Assembly (NCBI GenBank): GCA_021613535.1
Contig: CP075492.1
Span: 17,670,001-17,734,000 of the forward strand
Origin: Adineta vaga
Taxonomy: Eukaryota > Rotifera
Direction: 5' to 3'
DNA: 64,000 bases
Below are positions 36,319 to 47,421 of the stretch, in pieces (within the stretch, counting starts at the first letter, position 1; every line of letters begins with the position of its first letter). Under the pieces are notes generated by a model. The model searched no databases. It had not been told where the DNA came from and was given only the letters and a program-made list of their open reading frames with translations. Made by a program: the position numbers and the translations under genes.

Positions 36319-36362
36319 CAGAGACCGGCGGGACAAGAATTTTTCTGTCCCGTCTTGTCCCG
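36319..36362. repeat. GC-rich hairpin next to a CAGAG-type transposon end
   Basis: CAGAGACCGGCGGGACAAGA is followed within 20 bp by TCTTGTCCCGCC, giving a 12-bp stem. The CAGAG start resembles a hAT terminus with GGGACAAG motifs, but no partner end was seen. Possibly the remains of one end. Confidence 0.35.
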
Positions 36363-37530
36363 CCTCCTACGAAAATTTTTCAACAATATATTTTAAATAA
36401 ACAATCGTTGGCTTAATATTTATTTTTAAACTGTATCTTATTATATATTTTCACAATGAATTTGCTCTACAGGATTGAAAAATATAAATTCTTTCGGACC
36501 TATATATAAAATCTGAGAAACTTCTATTGCTACTACAGAAAATATTTTAACTATCATTCGTGTAGCAATTATATAAAATACAAGCTGTTGGTAAATTTAC
36601 GAGAATAAAAAGATTCAGTCTTTTTTCATACAGACAGTTTGGAAAGTTCAATAAGCTCTATTGAACTATTAATATATAAGAAAAATCACAATAAAACTTT
36701 TATTAGATTGCATAGTTACATGTATCTCAGTTAAAATATTTAAACGTATGATAACAACATTTATTTGCAGTTATTTGTGTGATTTTTTTCTTATCACACT
36801 AGTTTATTCACATTTATTAAATTCTATCTTCAAAGACTTTTTTCTGTTATACAAATGTCTATATATATAGAGAGAGAAACACTGATAGAAAGATAGATAC
36901 ATAGTACTCGCCTTATACGCTATCAAATGACGAAAAAACAATCGAATCGTCTGAGATGCGAATTATCCTAATGAGGAAACTTCCAGCAAATTTGTAACGA
37001 TATTTAGAAATAGAAAAAAGATAAAGCAGGGTTTACGAGGGCAATGTGTATAACCTTGATGCGGTGTAGATTCCAGAGCTGCGCATCAGGCCAGGCGACT
37101 GGCAGGCGCCTGGTGGCCTGGCAGGCCAGGCTCCCGTCCAGGCTGAATTTTTGAAAATTTGGCCTGGCCTGGCCCGTCCAGTAGATATAGTGGCCTGTCT
37201 GCAGGCCAGGCCAGGCCAAAGTTGTTGGCCTGCCTTAAAAAAAATATTTTTCTAGCAGCAATTTAAAAACATTAGATGGCACCACAAACTAGTGATTTTC
37301 TTCTATATTTTAGATGTATTATTTATGATTGGTGAATATTCTTATATATACAAATGAATGAGCGAATTAATTAAATAATGGATAAAGGAAAAAAAGGAAA
37401 AGTAATATGAATTATGTTGTGTGGTTAACTTTATTTGTTCAATACAGACAAGAAAAATGTCCCTTTATTCTGTTCCAATATAGAAAATATTTGTCTTTTC
37501 CATAATTTTAGACCACAATTTCAATAATCA

Positions 37531-40394
37531 ATGTCAACTGAACACTCTTATATTTCATCAACTTCTTCTACTTCATGTATTCCAACAGCCATGTCAATTG
37601 ATGATATTCAAATTATATCTGTATCTAATTCTACATCATCAAATACAAATGATTCATCATTTTCATCAACAACCACAAATAATTCATCATTTTCATCAAC
37701 AACCACAAATAATTCATCATTTTCATCAACAAATATAAATCGTTCACCAGTTGTTTCGTCGTCTTCTTCATCAACAACTACAAATAATTTATCATTTTCA
37801 TCAACAAATATAAATCGTTCACCAGTTGCTTCTTTTTCTTCTTCATCAACAACTACAAATAATTCATCATTTTCATCAACCAACATAAATCGTTTATCAT
37901 CATCATCGATATCAAATACAAATGATTCTTTATCTCCTTCATCAAATATTAATCGTTCATCATCTTCATTATCAAATACAGATGATTTATCATGTTCGAA
38001 CTCTTCGTATTATTCTAGTGAAAGAATATCAAATTTATTAAAATATGAAAAACATAAATATGATATTATTGTTAATAAATCACCATCAGCTGTTGCTTCA
38101 TATTGGTCGTGTTTCGGTTTTCCAGCAAAATTTAATACATTAACAGGTGATTTTGAAAGGATTGTTGGATATACAAGTTGCCGATTATGTAAAAAAACTT
38201 TTGTTTATGGTCCAAATAGTGGAACTGCTCACATGAAGCATCATTCTTGTACGAATAACAATATACAAATTCCAACACAAACACAAATTGATAAAATGTT
38301 GCTAGTTCGTAAAACATTAAATGATGAACAATCAAAGGTAATTAAAGATTTGATTGTACATTGGATATGTGGTGATATTCGTCCTATTTCCATTATTGAT
38401 GATAGTGGTCTTAGAGCACTTGTACAAGAATGTGTGCGATTGGGTATGTATCCATTTTATATTGAATATCTATTGAAATATATTAATTTAGGAAGTATTT
38501 ATGGAAATGTTGATGTCAATGACATTCTTCGTAGTCGAAAAACAATATCTACTCATATACAAGCTGTAGCAAAATCTTATCGTCAAAATATCAAAGAATT
38601 ATTGCAAGAACCGTATAATAACAAATGTTTGTCGATATCGCCCGATCTTTGGTGCGACAAATACAATCAAATTTCTTATCTTGGAGTCACAGCTGTGATT
38701 GTTGATCAAAATTATAAGTATCATACAATCGATCTTTTCTGTAGACAGTTTCCTGAAGTAGAAAAAACTGCTGAAAATATTTTTACTGTAATTTTAACAC
38801 TTCATTTATTAATAAACTTCTAATAATATTTTTTTTACTAATGTTTCTTACAGGTTTTACAAAATGAAATGGCTACTTTTGGAATTGATGATTTATTCAT
38901 GGTCAATATTGTTTGTGATAGAGGTGCTAATTTTTTAAAAGCATTTCGACATTTACATCCAATTACTTGTTATGGACATAGGTTAAATAATGTTCTTAAA
39001 CGAGGATTTTTTCAACATCAAAAACAAGCATCTATCTCATTAACTACTTCTGATGAAAAATCTGTTACTGATGAAGAAGAAGATGATAATGAAGATGATG
39101 CATATTGTATTCCATTGAAACCAATAAAAGTGAATAAAAGTTCAAATCGTCATACAACAGATTTGAAAGAACAAGTGATGACAATAAAACTCACCGATAC
39201 TCCACCAGCTGCTCAACTTATAATTAAAACAATTGTCGAATGTAAATCATTAGCAAAGTATATTAAACAAGTAAGTTCGTACTTCATACCCTATTCTCAG
39301 TGAATTAATTATGTGAATTGTTTTGATTTTGAATAGGCTGGTTTAAATACACACATTAAAGAAGTTGGTGGTGTTGGAGTACAACAAGCTATTGTTATTC
39401 GATGGGTCTCTTTGATAAATTCCTTAGAAAGTATAAATACATCATTTATACATATTAGAAATGTTTTAATATCTCGAAAACAACAATATAGATTATCTGG
39501 TGTGAATCAGTACTTGGTGAAACAAATAATACGTCTTTTGAAACCATTTCAATCAATTATTAAAATGGTGCAATCAGGATCAAAGCCAACATTGTATTTG
39601 GTTTTGCCATGCACTTTAAGTCTTCGAAAAGCATTAAAATCTTTCGATAATCTTGTACAACATATTTGCAAATATGAAAATCATGATGCTAGTGAAAATT
39701 TTGATGATGATCAAGAAGATGAAGGTAAAATCATTAAAAAAAACGTGTTTTTTCGTGTACAGTTAGTATTTTAGGTGTAAGTTATATTCGTCAACGAATA
39801 TCAATATTGTTACATGACATGGTTGATTTAGATATTAGACATTATTGTGCTACACTTTTGCATCCAGACTATCGTAGTCTTAAAGGATGTACAAACGAAG
39901 AAAGAATTGAATCTTTTGCATATGTACGAGAACAACTGGAATTGGTTGAAAAACAACACAAAAATAACAATGTAATACAAAATAAGAAACCTCTTAAACC
40001 AGAATATTCATCTATTCTGGACGATTTTAAAGATGATGGAAATGGAAACCCATATGATGATGAATGGGATAATGATGATGATGATATTCGAAGTATTGAA
40101 TATTCATTACCTATAATTAATCAATCTGATGAACTAAGTCGATATTTATCAATGAAAATCGATATGAATGATTATGATTATGATGTTCTTAAATTTTGGA
40201 AATCAAATACTGATCAATTGCCTCGCCTATCAAAGGTAGCTCGACAAATTCACAGCATTCCATCAACTAGTGCTGGAGTGGAAAGGCAGTTCAGCATTGC
40301 TGGACTTACATTAACCAGCAGAAGATCTGCTTTAGATCCTGATCAACTAGACAACATGATTTGTATTCGTAGTGCCATTAAAATAGAAAATTAA
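37531..40394 (+). CDS. hAT transposase, Hermes/hobo-like
   Basis: Exons 37531-38787, 38854-39270, 39337-39724 and 39775-40394 join in frame (2,682 nt, 893 residues). A low-complexity Ser/Asn/Thr N-terminus (to about residue 160) is made of repeated NNSSFSSTTT-like units. A BED-type finger follows (CRLCKK...HMKHHSC, about 186-240). The DDE catalytic residues fit the Hermes pattern: D372 in SPDLWCDKY, D441 in VCDRGANFLKAF and E857 in STSAGVERQFSIAG. The CYGHRLNN block and the IRWVSL tryptophan of hAT enzymes are present, and the C-terminal dimerisation region is intact. No stops or frameshifts, so it could be active. The long Ser/Asn repeat region is unusual for hAT proteins. Confidence 0.87.
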
Positions 40395-40802
40395 GTGTAA
40401 ATACTTTTTCGTATTGTTATTGTTACTTATTCGTGATTTTTTCTCTTCTTCTCGTCTGATCTTGATTTTACTTGTCATTTAATCCTGAAACACATTGGTT
40501 TTATAAATATGTAAAAATATCTTTTCTTTATATGTGAAAATATTGATATAGCACAATATCAATAATTCAAATCTTCGTTTGTGAAAAACATATACAATAG
40601 TGGTGAGTTCTCTCTTTATCTTGACTTAGTATTTTCGTGATAAGAAAATGTTATATTGTTCTATAATTATGAAAATAAATTACATAACTAAAGTTGGAAC
40701 TATAACTCAATCCATAGTTTTATGATTTGATCGATTAAAAAACTTAAAATTTCCACTTGGCCTGGACAGGCGCCTGATGGCCTGCCAGGCCAGGCCAGGC
40801 CA

Positions 40803-40962
40803 GGCTAAGAACGGAAGCAGTCTAACTCAGCCTTACCCCAGGCAGGCCAATGCTATATCCAGGCAGGCTACAGGCCAGGCCAGGCTAAGAACGGAAGCAG
40901 TCTAACTCAGCCTTACCCCAGGCAGGCCAATGCTATATCCAGGCAGGCTACAGGCCAGGCCA
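40803..40962. repeat. Two tandem 80-bp units in the hAT right end
   Basis: The unit starting GGCTAAGAACGGAAGCAGTC is repeated with no difference that I can see, so the duplication is recent or homogenised. Each unit carries several GGCAGGCC/GGCCAGGC motifs. Confidence 0.85.
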
Positions 40963-40994
40963 GGCCAGAAAAAAGTGGCCTGTTCCCAGCTCTG

Positions 40995-41958
40995 TCTTGA
41001 ACAACAACACATACTCGAATGACTGTCACTGCTCCATCTTGTACTACCAAATATAATAAAAAAAATGCATTTTTTTCTTCTTGTGCATATCTCTAATAAT
41101 AAATTATAAAGAAAAACAAGAAAAGAAATTAGATTTATTCTTTTTTTTTATAAATAAGAACATATTCTACATGACTGAACTAATATTCTTTTATGATATG
41201 GCAAAAACAAGGCGTAAAAAAAATGATTAAAAGTTTTTTGTTCTTCGAGAACATATATCCATTTTCTGATGGTCATAAAAAGAAAACCGGTAGATGTATC
41301 ATGTCAATGGAAGGATAGTGAATTTATTTATGAGTGTCTTTTTATTGAACGGAGTATCATGTAGATGGGTTTTCAACTTATTTTAACACAATATACAATA
41401 TGGTAAATAATCAGACATGACTTCTAGAATTTGACTGAAATCATGTTTTATACCCTCAAAAAGTGAGTGCACTTTAGAATTGATGAGTTTATATATTTAA
41501 CCATTTATACGATGACTCTTGAAAATACAAATCAGCTGCACGTTTGATTTCTTTTATTCATTTTATATGCTATTTATTTTAAAATAGTTTTCATACCACT
41601 TTTAAAAAATAGATTGTTGAAAAACGTTTTTTCTCATTAACAATTAGTTTTACTAAAAAGCAAGAAATATCATCGATTTTTTTCTTATTATTTTAACACA
41701 AAATTAATTTCCTTTCAATTTATTTATTTTAAACTTAATGAATATACTGAAAAAACAATTATACTGTATCAAAAGAAAAGTAATTGTATAATCAAAAAAT
41801 CCTGAAACGAACGATGAGTATGTGGTGTTGATCAAAAGAATGCGGGTGTGGGTATTAGATAGATGTAATACCCTCACCCACACCCACACCCACCCACACC
41901 CTTAATTGTCACTGATCAATTGCACATCAGCTAATTTATATTGACAAGAGTTCCACTA
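40995..41958. other. Intergenic, AT-rich
   Basis: No gene seen. Telomere-like element 12 lies near its right end, about 55 bp past the stop of the ubiquitin-like gene. Confidence 0.4.
41842..41904. repeat. Telomere-like hairpin element 12 (GATAGATGTA loop)
   Basis: GCGGGTGTGGGTATTAGATAG faces a C-rich arm of several CACCCA units ending CACCCTTA. The loop TTAGATAGATGTAATA matches elements 7 and 15. Confidence 0.85.
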
Positions 41959-42949
41959 TTAAATTTCTTCAAGAAATACATTAATTTCATCGAATTCTTT
42001 CTTCATAGAAATATTTTCGATATTACCATATCGTTCGAATAGTTTTTGTGCCCATAAAAAACGGCGACGAGCTTTCGTTGAATTGTGCGAAGAAGAATTG
42101 TTCAAGAGAGATTTACCAATAGAAAGATGAGAATCAGCCATATCACGTAACAAACGCATGAATAAATTATCATCAAAAGTAAAAAGTTGTATATGGTTTC
42201 TATAATTAAATGCCCAATCTAATTGCTCTTCGAAATTATCACGAAAAATATAAATTGATAAACGAAGACCATATATCAATGGATCAAACATTTTCTTAGG
42301 GTTTTCCATAATCAATGGTACAATTAATCTTCCCATTGTATTCGATGTAATGAAAAAGATACGTTTATTTATATTTCGTTGGAAACATTCAAGACAGTCA
42401 CGGAAACTTGAGAAGATTTCTAATAAACATGGAACAGTGGCAATAGTCACAGACAGAGTATAATTTGTAAAACAGGCTTTTTCAGAACGTCCTTCAATCA
42501 GATTTGATTGATTTTTACTTTGAAGTTCTTCCGATATCAATAAAAAGGCATTTTTCAAATTTTCATAACTTGATGGTTTATTAATCTTCCGATCAAGCCA
42601 AATAATCATATGATCTGGATCTTGAATATTTTCTAAATGAAATTCAATACCTATTAAGTCATAAAAGTTGATTTCAGTAATGCTTACCCATGATTTTCTC
42701 TGATGAACTTGGAAATTCTTTCGTTCTATATATCCAACCAATCATATTTCCATCTCGAATACCTATATCACTAAATGTAAGCTCTAATCGGCATTGTTCA
42801 CCTTTGAAGATAAGTTTTTGACAGTCAGGTGGGATGCCTGTTCTATTGTAGATGTCTTCTTTGAAACTACCAATTTTATCCGAAGGTTCGACTTCAAACG
42901 GTATCTGATATTTGTCTAACGTTTGAATAAAAACTTTCATCTTGTTCAA
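41959..42949 (-). CDS. Ubiquitin-like domain protein of unknown function
   Basis: Exon 1 (42949-42688) and exon 2 (42650-41959) join across a 37-bp GT-AG intron, the shortest in the window, giving 317 residues. Residues 1-80 form a ubiquitin-like fold: MKVFIQTLDKYQIPFEVEP, then the DKIGSFKEDIYNRTGIPPD helix and QKLIFKGEQ. There is no GG terminus, so it is not a conjugated modifier; such N-terminal domains usually dock on proteasomes or p97-type machines. The remaining 230 residues are mostly helical, and I do not recognise them. A second in-frame Met lies at 42940 and could be the true start. Confidence 0.72.
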
Positions 42950-43642
42950 TATTCCAATAACTAATAATCAAATGAAATCAACGTTTGAAATAAGCATCGT
43001 TTTTGTACTTCAATATCTACTTGGAAATTTCTTTGAGTTGACGATTGGATTTTTTCATCCATTCAACTCACATTTTTCATATCACAATAATGACGTTACT
43101 TGTGCAATTACATAAGAGAATCGATAAAGTAATAAGTTTACTCGGGTGAATGACGATGTTAATGTAAACAAATAGAAGATTAATTTGGATATATCCATAT
43201 TTAATGCAAAATAGTGTCAATATAAATAATACGGAATATAAGAACCTTTTTTTGAGTCGATCGGTTTTTCTTATTTGATTGTTTTTAACCATGTTTGACA
43301 AAAATATGTCGCAATTCTTACATTAAACGTTGTTCTGATAGGAAAACAACATGAAAAATTATTAGAAATCTATCGACGATTTTATATTAATAGAGAAGAT
43401 GCTAACCAATAGTATGTCATTTGGGACATCGGCATGAATACTCAAAACTTACATGGATAGTTTCAGATTGAGACCATTCTCTTTCGTCATATAAACTATT
43501 TTTCATTGAAGCCCAGAACTTATAGGACACCCTTGAGAGGAAAAGTCATGTATATGCAAAAAGAAAAGAATATTAACATGTGTAATTCTTCATCATACGT
43601 TCTTTTGCTTTTAATCAAGAACTACTGTTTTTATATTCATTT
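42950..43642. other. Intergenic, AT-rich
   Basis: No exon or structured repeat that I can support. Confidence 0.3.
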
Positions 43643-43768
43643 ATGAGCGAATCACTTGCATCATCAATTTCTATCAATCTTCAAGTTCCTGGTGAAAATT
43701 ATTTGACTCTTTCTGATGGTCGTCAATTGGCATATACCGAACAAGGTGATGTAAACAGTAAAAAATAA
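43643..43768 (+). pseudogene. 5' fragment of an alpha/beta-hydrolase-like gene
   Basis: The ATG at 43643 opens a frame ending ENYLTLSDGRQLAYTEQGD. This is the typical first strand of an alpha/beta hydrolase (LSDGRQLAY-x-E-x-GD), which normally continues with the HGxP oxyanion region. Here GTAAACAG follows the last codon and could be a splice donor, but hairpin element 13 begins at once and nothing downstream continues the domain. The gene has been cut off or lies across a rearrangement. Confidence 0.55.
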
Positions 43769-43769
43769 T

Positions 43770-43822
43770 CTTGAGGGTGTGGGCGGGTGTCTGGGTAATA
43801 AAAGGACACCCACACCCTCAAG
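43770..43822. repeat. Telomere-like hairpin element 13, joining two gene fragments
   Basis: CTTGAGGGTGTGGGCGGGTG faces GGACACCCACACCCTCAAG around CTGGGTAATAAAA. A hydrolase-like 5' fragment runs into it from the left and another 5' fragment runs into it from the right. Confidence 0.9.
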
Positions 43823-43960
43823 AAAATAACCACTATTTTTCGGTAGCACAACTCCACTTTTCATATGAGTAGTCGTTCGACTACTCACAATATTAATACC
43901 TTCATCATCATCGAAAAATACTGATTCATTATCAGATAAATTTCCATTATTACTTGCCAT
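43823..43960 (-). pseudogene. 5' fragment of an acidic protein gene, facing the hydrolase fragment
   Basis: From an ATG at 43960 the minus strand encodes about 46 residues (MASNNGNLSDNESVFFDDDE, then a Ser/Thr stretch ending NSGYF) before running straight into hairpin 13. The composition resembles a disordered N-terminus of a larger protein, comparable in style to the fragment at 9785. No family recognised. Confidence 0.45.
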
Positions 43961-44129
43961 ATTGATGAATAAGACAAAATTAAATAAAAGCGAAGACGAA
44001 CACAAATAATTGCTATGACAAATTTAAGATCTATTGTGTGATTGATTCTGCTTTTGATCAAACAAATCAAAATATGTTTTATCAATATTAGTTTCATCAG
44101 GTGTATTTAATAAATAAAATACATATTTA

Positions 44130-44342
44130 TCGTTAAATAAAATAAATCATAAAAGATGCTGGAAAAAAGTGAAATTATACCAATTTTTGGAAGAATCACG
44201 TTTGAAAGACTTCAACTTTCATCATTATATCCAAAGTGAAACATTTATTAGAATATCAGTCCATTTAACACCTGAACCAGGATGTTCTGAAACACCTGGC
44301 CAAACATATCCTTTATCTCAATTTATTAATTATATCATTTGA
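44130..44342 (+). pseudogene. Coding fragment with an ISVHLTPEPGCSE motif
   Basis: A frame without a good ATG encodes LYQFLEESRLKDFNFHHYIQ, then SETFIRISVHLTPEPGCSE, ending at TGA 44340-44342. The HxTPEPxCS part resembles the conserved HVTPEPxCSY segment of S-adenosylmethionine decarboxylase, but the following residues do not match well. Probably a gene remnant. Confidence 0.3.
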
Positions 44343-44600
44343 TTCAAAATATGATAAAGTTTTAATTAATAATAGTAATATGAATAAAATATCTTTTAGT
44401 AAAAACGAAATTTGAATGTGCTAAAACAAATCTTTTGGATTTAAAGCAGATGTCATTTTAAGCCTAAGTGAAATAATAGTAATAAAAAAATGAATATCCT
44501 TTGTCACTTTTTGAAGTACACATAACACTCGGATTTAAATCCGAGTTTTCCGTATATTTTTAAGATTTAAAAAATATCGCCGTAGAAGCGTGGTAACCGG

Positions 44601-44681
44601 GAGGGTGAGAGTGAGGGTGTGGGTGTATAATTACTTCGTCTCATACACAACATCGACACCCACACCCACACCCACACCCTT
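44601..44681. repeat. Telomere-like hairpin element 14
   Basis: GAGGGTGAGAGTGAGGGTG faces CACCCACACCCACACCCACA. Its loop TTACTTCGTCTCATACACAA is the inverse of element 9, so this is the same element in the opposite orientation, about 16 kb away. Confidence 0.85.
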
Positions 44682-44897
44682 TAATGGAAAATTTATTGTT
44701 GTTTTGCATAGATAAACCGTTAATCTTCGTTCTATTCTTTACTAGACTTGATTTTCTGATAGAAACAATTCAATATTGATTGGTAGAAAAAAGTTGAAGA
44801 AATTTAGAAGAAAAGCCTTTACAATACAAGACCCGGGTCTTCTAAAATGAATTTCGTATCTTTCTTCAAAGGGGGTCTTCTATTACGCAGGGAGGTT

Positions 44898-45139
44898 TAC
44901 GGCCAAACCTAACATTTCATCATTCGTTGCTGTTCGTTTTGCTTGCTCGATCATTGCTGATACACTTTGTAAATAGGGTGGCGACTTTACTGACCTTAAA
45001 ACTCGAGAAAATTTCTTTCGTTGCCTTTCGAGATATTCTCTTACACCTGGTCTATCGATTCGGTCAAATGGTAGAATCAGCGTGTCCGTTGTTGTATCAA
45101 GGGCTTTCTGTCCACATTCCAAAGCATAATCGATTGGTG
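44898..45139 (-). pseudogene. 242-bp duplicate fragment of the VWA/U-box gene
   Basis: The segment aligns without gaps to 30094-30335 with roughly ten differences (about 96% identity). It encodes GQKALDTTTDTLILPFDRID and the following helix up to EMLGLAV. Neither end matches an exon boundary. Telomere-like elements 14 and 15 lie 217 bp to the left and 27 bp to the right. It is a non-functional piece copied from this gene or from a paralogue. Confidence 0.9.
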
Positions 45140-45165
45140 TCTAGGGCATGTATGACTTTGTTAAT

Positions 45166-45212
45166 CGAGGGTGTGGATGTTAGATAGATGTAATACTCAC
45201 ACCCACACCCTT
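45166..45212. repeat. Telomere-like hairpin element 15 (GATAGATGTA loop)
   Basis: CGAGGGTGTGGATGTTAGATAG faces TACTCACACCCACACCCTT. The loop is the same as in elements 7 and 12. Confidence 0.85.
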
Positions 45213-45593
45213 CTTCTTTATTTATCATACTCGAATGAATTCTTCAAAAATTGGTTTTAAATGTGCATTTTTATAATTACTATTTCACCTGAAACTGATA
45301 AACATCATATAATGATAGATGTATATCAAATCAATTTTCTCACTGATGTATGGATTCATCCAACAAAATTGATTTTCTTTGATATTGGCAATGAACTTAT
45401 GGAAAATACTGTCTAAGTCAGAACTCGAAACAAAATAAAGACTCATAGAGGTAGTGAAATATTGTCTCGTTTCAGACTCTGTTACAAACTAAAAATAATC
45501 GTAAATGATTTTCAATCTGTGTTTCATGCCTCTAATCGGATATTTCTTGAAAACATGTTTCTCTAATTACATTGAAATAAGATAAGAAAAATG

Positions 45594-46202
45594 TTAAATT
45601 TTATTATTCATCGCATACATCGGTGCATCAGGAGTATTCACTGTTCCTCTTTTACAACAAAAACGTCTTAAAATGATTAATAATATGATAACAACATGAA
45701 TAATATAATTAACAACCAAAAGAACAAAAGCAGCTCTAAATAATTCAGATTGACAATAACTATTTGGATTATTTGGATTATCTCCTTGAACACCATTCAC
45801 TTTTGCACCAAATATCCAAACTGAACCAGTAATTAACCAAGCAAAATTAAACAAGAATATAATTAATGTTGCAACAAGAATAAAAGCAAGAATAGCAAGT
45901 CCGATTGATTTATATTCTTCTAGACCACGAAGAAAATTACATCGTACATTGATTATTCCACTAATAGCAAATATCATTACTGTAATATGAACTGCAGCAT
46001 TTACAATCATATAAATCGGTATCATTGGTTGTATTGGACATTGATTAAAATATTCTATTGCAAATTTGAGATGAACAGCAGCCATAATAATTCCTAATGG
46101 AATAGCAATGAAATGAAATTTTCGTGAATAGAAACCAATCGCTCTTTGAAGCCAACTTGGTCGTGCTAATGATGAGAAATTTTCATTTGATGATTCAATC
46201 AT
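45594..46202 (-). CDS. TMEM272-like four-TM membrane protein
   Basis: A single-exon frame of 202 residues with four hydrophobic helices (about 32-50, 63-85, 97-125 and 158-180). The block NQCPIQPMIPIYMIVNAAVH, the later GSVWIFGA motif and the YCQSELFRAAF segment are the marks of the TMEM272-like family as I know it in rotifers and other animals; the molecular function is not established. A Cys/Arg stretch (RRFCCKR) after the last helix may be palmitoylated. The ATG at 46202 is the only good start. A second member forms the C-terminal part of the gene at 51550-53170. Confidence 0.75.
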   Translation of the reverse strand: MIESSNENFSSLARPSWLQRAIGFYSRKFHFIAIPLGIIMAAVHLKFAIEYFNQCPIQPMIPIYMIVNAAVHITVMIFAISGIINVRCNFLRGLEEYKSIGLAILAFILVATLIIFLFNFAWLITGSVWIFGAKVNGVQGDNPNNPNSYCQSELFRAAFVLLVVNYIIHVVIILLIILRRFCCKRGTVNTPDAPMYAMNNKI

Positions 46203-47134
46203 TATTCTAATTTGAAATTGAAGAAATTTAATCTAAACAAATATCAGTTAGATTATGTTAAGAAATAAAAATTTTGTATAATAAATATTTTCAAAAAAAA
46301 ACTAAACTCAAAATAATTCTTTCAAACGAACATTTTTTTAACTTTATTTGAATCATATTCTGGAAAAATGATTATGTTTATTCTAAGAACGTACTTTTGT
46401 TCTTAAAAGTTCTTTCAATGACCCAAACGCACTTTTTTCTCGTTCTTTTTATTTATGCCACCAAAATAAAGCCATCCTTTTCTCTTCCTGTTCTTTTTTC
46501 ATGTCATCTATGATCAAAAGAGAAAAAAAGAATGTTCTCCTTTATATTTCCTTCAAAATAAACGTACCTCTGTCAGAATAAACATCGAACGTTCATCTTT
46601 TTCTCTTTCTATCTAAAAAAATGTCATATTACCAAATTTGTTTTTATTATTCTGATAAATAGAAGAGAAACAATTCATTTTCTTTCTTCTCCTTCTATGA
46701 CTATGTTTGTCAAAACATTTATAAAAGTCAATTTAATCTTTCTCTTGGATTTATTTTTGAATTTTTTCCTCCAGTTATTAACATATTCACATGTCAAGAA
46801 GATTTCTGGGTTCTATTACAATTAACAACTATCTAATCGAGAACATACGAACTGCGTTATAAGAATCTTTTCTTTTTTAAATAGCCAATGAAATGTTTTA
46901 GTTATAAAAATGGCGGATAATAGGCAAAGTTTAAACATATTTTGACTTATTATGAGAGAGAGAGAGAACACGTTTTTCACCAGGCCCAAGACTTCGGAAT
47001 TATTTTCTTTTGATCTTTATTGATGAATATATTGAATAGAAACGAATTGATTTGTATAGATAAAGAGAATATTTTTGTAAAAATTGAACTGTTATATATG
47101 ATTTCATCATTTTCTTGTTAATATATTTGTGTAA

Positions 47135-47365
47135 TAATTGCTATAAAGATAACTAAAGTTATTCTGTTACGATAAAATGCAGCCGCACTTGCATGAATCA
47201 TGTTTGTAGTAGAAGAAGCTGTAATGAACGTTTGAATTCAATCCTAAAAATCACAAATTGACATATTTATTATACTAAATGTGAGATTATTATCGAACCT
47301 AATAACTTGTCCATTATGACTCCAGTCTAACCATTTAGTTCCATTTGCTAATGTTGGATAACCAT
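47135..47365 (-). pseudogene. 3' gene remnant cut by hairpin 16
   Basis: Adjacent to the hairpin the minus strand reads GYPTLANGTKWLDWSHNGQV and then a possible donor. Further on, a frame gives FITASSTTNMIHASAAAFYR followed by a hydrophobic tail (ITLVIFIAIITQIY) and a stop, like the C-terminus of a membrane-attached protein. The splice phase between the parts could not be settled. Family unknown. Confidence 0.35.
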
Positions 47366-47421
47366 CTTGAGGGTGTGGGTGTACGGGATGCAATAATCAC
47401 ATTCACACCCACACCCTTCAG
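47366..47421. repeat. Telomere-like hairpin element 16
   Basis: CTTGAGGGTGTGGGTG faces CACACCCACACCCTTCAG. A minus-strand coding frame runs out of its left edge. Confidence 0.85.

Larger units (their letters stand above)
34858..37073. other. Intergenic between the U-box gene and the hAT element
   Basis: No intact gene. It holds hairpin 11, an (AT)n run at about 35109-35133, a possible exon remnant at 35748-35822, two small GC-rich hairpins (35905-35956 and near 36319-36362) and simple repeats. The rest is AT-rich. Confidence 0.4.
37074..40994 (+). mobile_element. Complete-looking hAT transposon
   Basis: The left end CAGAGCTGCGCATCAGGCC matches the inverted right end CAGAGCTGGGAACAGGCC. Both ends carry dense GGCCAGGC/GGCCTGGC motifs (37084-37240 and 40757-40980), as hAT elements do for transposase binding. 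The right array contains an 80-bp unit duplicated in tandem (40803-40882 and 40883-40962). The interior encodes a full transposase. The flanking octamers (GTAGATTC and TCTTGAAC) are not a duplication, so the expected 8-bp target duplication is not visible; rearrangement or ectopic exchange after insertion could explain that. Confidence 0.85.

Noticed and set aside
37608-37886. Minus-strand Asp/Glu/Val-rich repeat protein opposite the hAT N-terminus
   Set aside because: It is the antisense of the Ser/Asn/Thr repeat region of the transposase, whose frame is supported by four joined exons.
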